From Cryptomeria japonica (Eukaryota; Streptophyta; Pinopsida; Cupressales; Cupressaceae), in contig NC_081413.1 of NCBI RefSeq assembly GCF_030272615.1, positions 443,325,038 to 443,389,037 on the forward strand: 64,000 bases of DNA, given 5' to 3'. The notes beneath the pieces are model-generated. The model saw only the letters and a program-made list of their open reading frames with translations. It searched no databases and had not been told where the DNA came from. Shown piece after piece: positions 56,069-64,000 of this stretch; position 1 is the stretch's first letter, and each line of letters opens with the position of its first letter. A program made the translations under genes and the position numbers.

Positions 56069-59000
56069 ATGGCATCCATCTTTGCAATTGAATATATAGC
56101 AAACCCTACTATTGTCGAAGTTATAAAAAGACCTAGGCCCGTATTTCAATTAGTTCCTAAGGTAGCAAAGAAAGATGATACCTTAGGTGGTTTTTCTCAA
56201 ATTCCTAAGGGAGTTGTTTATGCTAAAGACCCCAGAATTTACATTCATTGTAACATTAAGGAACTAGGAGATGAAGAGATTAAAACCATGTTTAAAACTA
56301 TCATATGTGATGAATCCGACAATGTAAAAGATGAACATAAGATCATTGAAACCCTAGGATTTATAGAGATCCTTAGCATTCCTAAATTCCCCAAGGATGT
56401 GATTAGGATAGTCTTAAGCAGGGTACATGGTGAATTTTTCTAGCTAGATGCAATTCACAAAATCACCAAGGAAGCTGTGAAAGTTGTCACAGGGTTACCG
56501 ACAACCGGTAAAAGGCCAGACAAAACTAAGAAGGTATCCAATGACCTAGTTACTCAGTTAACTGGTGCCACATCTGATAAAAGGTCCTTAAGAGTAAATG
56601 ATGTAACAGACATTAATGTGAGATTTATCAGCATGATATTAGGGTATAAAGCTACTCATGCAAATAGACTTAATTCAGTTTCAAGTTTATGCATTAAGAG
56701 TGCTTATGATATGGTCACAGATAATGCAAAGATTGATGTATGTGAGTGGTTAAATGATGAATTAATTGACAACTTAGGCAAGATTAAGAAGGACAAGAAA
56801 GGAACTTTCAGGTTTGGAAATCTGCTAGTATGTCTGATGGTACATATAACCAAATAGGTTCCTGGTATAGGCTACAAAGAACTTAGATATGATATACCGG
56901 TAGGCAAACAGTTAACAGAACTATTCAATAATATGGGAGAAGACAAGGAAAACAATATCCATGATTTCTTTCAAGCACTAAAAGCCAAAATGAAAAAAAG
57001 AATCTGACTATCACAAAAGATTGTTGACAAATATAAGGATGAAATATGCTTTGTAATCAAGAAGGATGAGATCTAGATGGAAGCAGTCATCCCTAGGATA
57101 GTTTGGGTAACAGAGATGGGCTATGAAGCAGATGATCATATAATTGAAACGTATGCTAAAGCACTTCTGGAAGCCCCTAAAGAACCTAAGGAAGAAGTAT
57201 TTGGTAGTGCAAATACTATTGAAAGACAAATACAATCTAATAAAAGAGTGAAAATGATTGAGACAGTTGTAAGAAAAGGTTCTAGACAGGCAAAGGCTAT
57301 TAAAGAAGATGTTTTAAAGAAAACCGGTATAATAGAGGATGAGTTAGCAGCTTCACAAACTGAAACTCACCTATCACTAGTAGGTACTTCTTCAGAGAGC
57401 GACATGCCTACAACTTTCAAAAGAGTTGTAAGGAAAAGAGATCGCTCACTAGCAACCACACCCTCACCTAGGAGGACAAGACAAAAACAACAAGCCGTGA
57501 GATCTCTGGTAAGAAAGGCTACACCAAAAAAGAAGAAACTGACACCCAAAAAGAAGAAGAGAACAAACAAAGACTTGGCCCCTTTTGACATACTGTTGAA
57601 TGAAATTACAAAGGAAGGAAAATTGAAGAATATAGAGAAACTATATGACACTCTAACAGCTGATGAAAAAGAACAAGTAGAAAATAGTGTTATATTGCAT
57701 ATGGATATGTATAAGAAATTTTTTGATGGAAGTAGTAAATGAAGTTCCAGATGAACTATTTAAGAGACTAGAAGCAAGGAGACAAGTAGTAATAGAACTA
57801 GACAAGAAAATAAAGATTGAAAAGCTACTTGCTGTATATTCGGTGAATTCACCCAAAGAAATTGATGACTTAATAATTCAAGCCAACCGGTCAGTGTTTT
57901 CTACTGCACACCGACACATTTCTTTAATGGTTAGAAGAATTAATGAAGTGACTGAGGAGACAAAAAATGCATGGGACATTTTCCTAGTGGAAAAAGATAA
58001 ACAAGAAGGATACATGAGTCACAAAACTATAAAGGTCTATTAGAAAGAAAGAGACAAGGGTAAAGGTAAAGTTGGTGGACCACCTAGTATCAAGGTTAAA
58101 GACAACTTACCCCCACCTCCTTTGATTACTCCACCGGCAAAAACAATAGCTACAAAAGATCAACCGACAACTGAAAGTATGGATGTAGAAGATGGTAATC
58201 CTAATCCTGAAGTCTTATATACTGTGGATGTTGATACTCAAAAGATCAACATTGTGGTAGACAAAGATATAGCTGATAAGACTGACATGGCTAGTGAGCC
58301 TCTGGTAGCTGAGCAAACTGATAACACACAGGAGAAACTGATAGATGACAAAGAACAAAAGGTAGAGACTTAGACTCAGACTGAGAGAATGCAACAAACA
58401 GAGAAACCAACAAAGCAAAAGGCTCCTAAACAGAAACAGGAACAGGTTCATAAGGAAACAGTGCCACTGGCAACTAGAGAAGTAGAAAAACCATTGCTTA
58501 AGGAAATGTAGACACAAACAGACCTACCAAAGGTCAATACAAGCTTGGTTACTTCCACTAGTGGTACTCAAAATCTAGGTTCATCATCAGGCTACAAATC
58601 AATGAATGTGACTGAAGTACTATTAGACTCAATTAAAAAGATAACAGACTATAGCTCACAAGCCTATAAGGCAATAGATGATACCATATTAATTTTGAAG
58701 GTAATTGCTCCTAACTGTAATATAGACAATAAAGATTCTTTAAGACAACTTGATACCTTGTGTAAATATATCATAGAAAACATTGAGAAAATAAAGGAAG
58801 ATACATTGAAGAATAAAGTAGAAATTGAAAAGCAAAAATTCTTTGATGAGCAAATAAAGAAGTGTAACAGAGATTTTGACACACTTCTACCGGAATTGTG
58901 TAATTTATTAAAAGAGTACAAGACTCTATACAAAGACACCTGTAAGACAAACCTTTTGACTATAGATATAGACAAGAAGATGAGAAAGATATAGGATGAA

Positions 59001-59363
59001 ATCAGTAAACTTGTAGATAATTTTGTCAACTCACCTGATACACTATCAGTTTTTGAATAGAAGATAACAAATTTTGAGGAAGATTTACTTAAATTGGAAA
59101 GAGAAAAAGAGAGAATAGTGAATAAGGAAAAGCATCTAAGATTAAAAATAAGTCCAAGATTGAACTATCTAGCATCACTATGGAAGGAAGTATCTAAGGC
59201 ACTAATACAGGGACAGAAAACACCAGCAGAGCATTTGCAACATCTCACTGGTATAGTTAAAAGAATAGAGATAGCAATAAGAGATAGTAAAAAGTTTATG
59301 GAGAGTATAAACTTGATTTTGGCGGATCTATTTCAAATTGTAAGTACCCAGTTACAAGGTTGA
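56069..59363 (+). pseudogene. CC-element C ORF2: ~1,100-residue protein of unknown function
   Basis: From ATG (MASIFAIEYIANPT) to TGA. Residues 1-330: globular, with FIEILSIPKFPKDVIRIVL, VVTGLPTTGKRPDKTKK at about residue 138, AKIDVCEWLNDELIDNL, FGNLLVCLMVHI. Residues 335-445: VWVTEMGYEADDHIIETYAK. Residues 455-510: a very basic Lys-rich linker (TPKKKKLTPKKKKRTNKD), likely nuclear. Residues 510-660: helical, LDKKIKIEKLLAVYSVNS. Residues 680-830: polar and acidic with Gln/Thr repeats. Residues 850-1,098: helical and coiled coil (IKKITDYSSQAYKAIDD, LEREKERIVNKEKHL). About eight in-frame stops, mostly TAG, and one frameshift near 57,720. No family is recognised. Conservation in three copies at full length indicates past selection. 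Confidence 0.75.
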
Positions 59364-59574
59364 AACTACAAACTCTACTGACATCTTGACAACCTTTGTC
59401 ATTGATGCCAAAGGCGGAGTAGTGGGATGAGAAATTCAAACATCACGGATTCATATGCTCAGGGGGAGCACACACATTTTTGGTAACATTTTTGGACTTC
59501 ACATTTTTGAATAATTTTTGGACACACTTTTGAAATTTCTCATGAGTGTTGCCATAAATGCCAAAGGGGGAGAT
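59364..59574 (+). other. 3' untranslated region and polypurine tract of element C
   Basis: Holds GATGCCAAAGGCGGAG (59,405), CTCAGGGGGAGCAC (59,459) and the tract CCAAAGGGGGAGAT (59,561-59,574) against the LTR. Confidence 0.8.
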
Positions 59575-60417
59575 TGTTGGCATATGCACACTCCAATGAG
59601 ACATTGTAGGTGATTGAAGGTTTTGTCATTGATGGCAACCTTACAATCCTATGGCATCAGCAAGACATTATACCGATAATGCATTACACCAGCAAGTTAG
59701 TACACCAGCATCAGCAGATCACACTCTACACTGGCACTCAAGACACTGGCACCAACACAAAGAAAGGAAGTATACTAGCACAGAGGCTGACAGGATTTTG
59801 TTATATTATATTTTGTTTATTTTTGTAAAAACTTTGTAAGCCGACTTGGCATACTGTAAAATGATTCTTATATATAAAAAAGATCATTGTAGACATTTTG
59901 TGATGGAGTAAGAAAGTAAGTGAAGAAAGTGATGTATGTGAAATATTAATGCAGACCTATTATGCGAAGTATAGGTTGAAGGGTTTATGTAAGAAGCAAA
60001 GCAGCAACCGGTACTCGATCAGGCATTATAGATGCTATTGTAAAGCAGTACAAAATATTGGAATTGTATAATCCACATTGTAAGTCAGTGTGACTTTCCA
60101 TTGAGAAGTGAGCTCTAGGTAGTTGGTCTTCCTGCATGTGCAGGCCCCTATTGTAAGTAATATTCTCTTATTGGCTAGTAAGTGAATATTGTGGGTCACA
60201 AATCCCACCGAAGTTTTTCCCACACCGGGTTTCCTCATTAAATCCTTGTGTTATGGTGTGCTTTCATGTGGATGTTCTTAACTCTGTTTATTACATTATT
60301 TCTTGCATACCGGTACACTGTTATAATAAGTTCTGCATGTTTTAAGTTAAGAAATACTAGTTACCGGTTAGATACTAATTCACCCCCCCCCTCTCAGTAT
60401 CTATGGGATTCCTAACA
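59575..60417 (+). repeat. 3' LTR of CC-element C (843 bp)
   Basis: Starts TGTTGGCATATGCAC and ends GGGATTCCTAACA, immediately followed by the CTCCC duplication. Confidence 0.92.
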
Positions 60418-61450
60418 CTCCCTTCTTAATCCATTATTTTGAAAATTATTGCTATATTTCATTTACCTTTTCTTTTCCCTTCTCATTAGATCCTTTATTG
60501 TTCGCCGCTATAGTCTTGCTTCTACAAAATTTTGCAATATGTCCAATCTTGTTACATGCATAACAAGTTACATTATTCCTCTAAATAGTTTTTCCATATC
60601 CTTGACCAGTTTGTATTCTGCATTGATTAGATAAATATCCAAATCTACCACAAACATAGCATTTCACATTCATTCTATAATTTTTTGAGTTATTACCAAC
60701 TTTATTGCATTGGGAACATTGACCAATGGGTAAGTTTGTATTCTAATTATTTCTAAATTTGCAGTAATTTTCTCTATGACCAAATTTGTTGCAATTGAAA
60801 CATTTCCGATTAAATTTATAAGCATTAGGTTGTCTTACCGATTTGCTATGATCTTGATTGTTTGCAATCCCAGAACTTTCTCAATGTTCAAATCCATGTC
60901 CAACTGTATCTCCATCAGGTTTTTGTCTTTTCAGCATGTCATCAAGTCTTTCTAAACTTTTCTTAAATTTGTCTTTGTGTTCATTTGTAGTGATCAACTC
61001 ATTTTCTAGAATCCCAATTTGTCTCATAAGCTCCTCTTTATCATGTTACATGTGAATCAGATTTGTCTTTAGCATATCAATTTCATGACAAAGTCTTAGA
61101 TTTTCATTACCTCCATCATTAAGTCTCCTAGTCAAGTCTTCTTCATTCTTCTTCCTGTCTTCAATATCCTTACATAGCCTCATAGTTAGATCTTGCATTT
61201 CATTCCTCATGGTACTGTTCTCTTGTCTCAGCTTCTCTGCAATATCACTAAGAGTTTCTTTTTCATCATCATGTTTTTGAATTTTCTCATGAAGTTCCTT
61301 CCTCTTGATTTGTGCTATAACTAGGTTCTCCTGAATTCCTTTAATGGATTCCTTAGCAGTCCTCAGAATATCTTCAAGTTTGATATTCTTCAATTTTTTT
61401 GCATCAAAATCTTCAAGAGCTGCTTCCAACAGTTTTCTCAAATTCTCCAT
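60418..61450 (-). pseudogene. CC-element B ORF1: coiled coil and zinc knuckles
   Basis: Start MENLRKLLEAALEDFDAKKL at 61,450. It is open through the coiled coil to 61,046 (RRLNDGGNENLRLCHEIDML), which unit A has lost to frameshifts. The knuckle region lies at 60,900-60,500 and is degraded: CFNCNKFGHREN can be read, others have lost residues. The left end is the CTCCC duplication of element C. Together with unit A it shows that the coiled coil is an original part of ORF1. Confidence 0.8.
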
Positions 61451-61507
61451 CGGTACCAGTTTCAGAATCTTCCTCAAGTTGTTAGGCTTTTGCAAATAGA
61501 CTAACAA

Positions 61508-61519
61508 GCTCTAATACCA
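61508..61519 (-). other. Primer-binding site of CC-element B
   Basis: Minus strand TGGTATTAGAGC, next to the LTR end. Confidence 0.8.
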
Positions 61520-61521
61520 GT

Positions 61522-62229
61522 TATTAGATGCAATGATAGTCCCAAAGACACTGAGAGGGGGGGTGAATCAGTGTCTAACCGGTTAATGGAATATTTTAAC
61601 TTTTTTATAAATTTGTAACCCAAATTAATGTACTGGTAAAAAAGGAATAGTGCAGCAAAGAGAAACAATAGAGACAATATAAATGCACACCATAACACAA
61701 GATATTTTGGTGAGGAAACATGGTGTGGGAAAAACCTCATCCTAGAGCGCACTTCTCAATGAAAGAGTCTCACTAACTACAATATGGATAATTAAATCCA
61801 AGATAATGTACTACTCAAAATAGCGTCTCCAATGCTTGGTTCAATACCGGTTTAAGCTCATTCAAATACCTTAACCAAAACCTTTCGTTGTCTTCTACAT
61901 AATACCATTACATGGTTTCCTCTCCATACTATTCTATTATAAAAATGACCTATAAGATCTCATACATATATGAGTCTTTACAATACACCATGTCGGCTTA
62001 CAAATAATTAATTACATTTACAATACAGTTCACATAAACAAAACTTTGTCTCATGTCAGCCTGAGTGTTGGTATACTTCATTGCTGGTGTGATCTGGATG
62101 CCGGTGAATATGCCTCCAGGTGCCAGTAGATTATGTCTGTGTTGCCAGTGAATGTGTAGAAACCTGTTACCGGTTGGTTTCCATAAATGACAACATCAAC
62201 CATTCTTATTTAAGTGTAGAATTCTAACA
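61522..62229 (-). repeat. 5' LTR of CC-element B (708 bp, with deletion)
   Basis: The plus-strand left end is mutated (TATTAG for TGTTAG); the right end is GAATTCTAACA. About 100 bp present in 10,605-11,410 is missing at 61,740, where AAAACCTCAT joins CCTAGAGCGC. Confidence 0.85.
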
Positions 62230-62710
62230 CTTTTCTTTGCTTAGGATTGTGACAATATTTAGGAGATGGATTAGGCTAAATTGGAGGTGGCTAGAAGAAT
62301 GTAGAAGGGGTTTAGGAGGCTAGTGGGAGGTGTAGGATTTTGCAAGTGGAGGAAAAAGGAATTCAATTAAAATAAAATTACTTTATTTCAATCAAATAGA
62401 TGCACCTTGCATAAATACAAGTGGGAGATTAAAATAAATAAATTAGATTTATTTATTTGCAAGGATCAATTTTATTAAATGTAAATTTAATTAAAAAGGG
62501 GGAAATGGGATTTAATAAACTAAAGTGATTTATTTAATCAAAGGCTAAAAAAGGCTTAGGTGAACTTAATTAAATAAAATGAGTAATTCATTTAATCAAA
62601 TAGATGAATATGGAGAAATTAATTGAATGGAAAATAATTAATAAGGGGAATGAGTTTAAAATGAATATTAAATATTCACTTAGGAAAGTGGTCAGATTTA
62701 TACATCTACA
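62230..62710 (-). repeat. Gypsy LTR, promoter-proximal part (unit B)
   Basis: Unit B copy of 11,411-11,891. The minus strand starts TGTAGATG at 62,710 after the tract AAAGAGGGCAAAAA. Confidence 0.6.
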
Positions 62711-64000
62711 TTTTTGCCCTCTTTGAAGTGACGTGTGTGCACATGTCGATTCAAAGAAAAATTTACCGAACATGCTGTTAAAATATGATCGATATGATGC
62801 CCCAGATTTGATGAACGATATTGATGGTGCCCACTCAGGAAATGAATCAAGGATTTTGAAAAATTTGTCAATTTGATGAGTGTTTTTGGATTTATTGCAT
62901 TTTTAAAATTTTGACTGTGTTGAATGCACATTATTGATTCATCTCCTGATAATGATGTTGATAAAAAAGGAAAAAGTGAGGAAAATAAATGATCCACTTA
63001 TTAACCTTTTTGATTTTACCCTATAAAAAGGTAAAAAGTGATTGTAAAAATATCATTTGCACACTTGTCTCTTTGCGATTGTGACATTTGAGCTCTGACG
63101 AAGATGTCGATTCCATATGCTTCACACCGATTTGAGTGCGTCAGGAGACACCGAAGACCCATTGCCTATGGCGCACCTATAAGTGATCGAAATCTCTCCA
63201 CGTTTCTGATTTATTTTGCTTGTTTTGATCACATTTTTAAGTTTTTGGTCAAAATTTGTCGGGTTAGCGTGTAGGTTAGGTCATGCATCATATACGATAA
63301 ACAAGTTAGCGCGTAGGGTAAACCTAGGTAGGTTAGCCTCTAAGTAGTGTTTGGTAGCATGCTAGTAGGTTAGGTTAGCACATAGAAATATTTATCGCAT
63401 ATGGTCTTCAGAAGGGCGCATAGGGTAGATAGAGTAGCGCGTTGGGCGTTTTAGTGCATACGGTTAGCAGGGTGGCGCAACGAAGTGACCAGCTAGCATG
63501 TAGGAGGTTTTAGCACATAGAGTAAAGTTTCTAGCGCATGGGTGGAAAAAGATAGCACATAAGTAGCAGCTTAGCACGTAAGTGTCTCAGTTTAGCGCGT
63601 AGGGTACAAAGTTGAAGGAAAAGGGATGATGAAGAAATCATCGTGAGTCGAATAGATTAGATAGATGGATTACGTGCTGATATGTGTCTGCGGATTGTTC
63701 TGTTATGGTTCCTAAGTCAATGTTAGTTCTGCTTTGTGGTGATGTTCTATTTCTGATATGCTGGTGTAGAATGTTCTAAGTCTGCTGCCAAGTTAGTGAT
63801 TTTGATGTGGATCCTGATTTTGAGTTTGATATGGATCTTTAATGTTTTCCTTTTGAGTTAACGTCTGATATGAGTTTCGATTATTGATTTATGATATGAT
63901 TCCCGATGCTTGCGATATGGATCTTTGATTGCTTGCATTAGGAGGCTTGATTTTTAATATGGATTAGATTTGATTGCTTGCATTATGAGTCTTGATTTGA
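62711..64000. other. Gypsy internal DNA upstream of the PMD gene (unit B)
   Basis: Unit B copy of 11,892-13,205. It contains the TATA-like CTATAAAAA near 63,021, the TAGCGCGTAG-type repeats at 63,260-63,610 (with more CGCG than unit A), and the beginning of the GATATGG-type array. The PMD gene itself would lie beyond the window. The splice donor seen in unit A (GTAAGG at 12,386) reads ATAAGT here (63,179). Confidence 0.55.

Larger units (their letters stand above)
53695..60417 (+). mobile_element. CC-element C: most complete copy of the non-autonomous family (6.7 kb)
   Basis: Inserted in CC-element B, opposite strand, with perfect CTCCC duplications (53,690-53,694 and 60,418-60,422). LTRs 53,695-54,536 and 59,575-60,417, primer site 54,539-54,550, ORF1 54,608-55,765, ORF2 56,069-59,363, and polypurine tract 59,561-59,574. 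No retroviral enzyme domain is found in any frame of the interior, and the two ORFs occupy most of it. The LTRs differ at about one site in ten in their first 230 bp, largely C/T and G/A changes. Confidence 0.92.
38645..62229 (-). mobile_element. CC-element B, interrupted by three later elements
   Basis: The unit B copy of the element at 5,074-11,410. Its own sequence is 38,645-40,130, 47,678-47,916, 50,858-53,694 and 60,418-62,229. Flanking pentamers are CTTCT on the left and CTTTT on the right. The three insertions each carry a perfect 5-bp target duplication, so the original can be followed without gaps. Confidence 0.88.
25279..64000 (+). repeat. Unit B of the tandem duplication, expanded by nested insertions
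   Basis: This is the second copy of the segment at 1-13,205. It spans about 38.7 kb instead of 13.2 kb because four elements inserted into it: 28,464-36,786, 40,131-47,677, 47,917-50,857 and 53,695-60,417. Removing them restores collinearity with unit A. The part of unit B from 20,061 to 25,278 has its counterpart before the start of the window, and its right part runs off the end. Confidence 0.85.

Noticed and set aside
1-64000. tRNA, rRNA, snRNA genes, CRISPR arrays, bacterial operons, organellar insertions
   Set aside because: I looked for conserved tRNA boxes, rRNA-like stretches, regular spacer arrays and plastid or mitochondrial genes and saw none that I could support.

Overview
This is nuclear DNA from a land plant with a large, repeat-packed genome. 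A gymnosperm or a fern is plausible, but the window alone does not fix the taxon. It is AT-rich, and every recognisable protein belongs to a plant transposable element: Ty1/copia with an initiator-Met primer site, Tat-like Ty3/gypsy, plant L1-type LINE with DUF4283 and RVT_3 RNase H, Helitron-like helicase, and plant mobile domain (PMD). I see no host gene, rRNA, tRNA or CRISPR array. Nearly all reading frames carry stops or frameshifts, so almost everything is a pseudogene or relic.

The main architecture is a diverged tandem duplication of about 25 kb. Positions 1-13,205 (unit A) match 25,279-64,000 (unit B), in the same order and with the same insertion junctions. The ancestral order, left to right, is: a Helentron-type ORF (helicase fused to an EEP endonuclease) with a downstream RPA-like OB-fold ORF; a copia element inserted in the EEP domain; the LTR of a minus-strand Tat-like Ty3/gypsy element whose internal region carries an antisense PMD gene; and, inside that LTR, a minus-strand non-autonomous LTR element (the 'CC-element'). 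Unit A runs on through the PMD gene (13.8-15.8 kb) and the gypsy integrase and RNase H (17.3-20.06 kb). It then abuts the truncated Helentron helicase that opens unit B, at about 20,060; this is the likely duplication junction.

Unit B was later swollen by insertions that unit A lacks: an 8.3-kb LINE with an extra third ORF (28,464-36,786), itself carrying a solo LTR; a gag-protease-only Ty3-like element with a 5-bp target duplication (40,131-47,677); a chimeric copia/CC-element with a 5-bp target duplication (47,917-50,857); and a second CC-element, in plus orientation, with a 5-bp target duplication (53,695-60,417).

The most novel item is the CC-element family. It has LTRs of 0.7-0.84 kb, a Met-tRNA primer site and a copia-type polypurine tract, but no protease, integrase or reverse transcriptase. 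In their place it encodes a coiled-coil protein with four CCHC knuckles and a second protein of about 1,070-1,100 residues that I do not recognise. Its LTR ends, primer site and polypurine tract match those of the neighbouring copia elements, which suggests mobilisation by copia enzymes. The chimeric element, in which a copia RT/RNase H is joined to CC-element pieces at short homologies, is physical evidence that the two families' RNAs met during reverse transcription.
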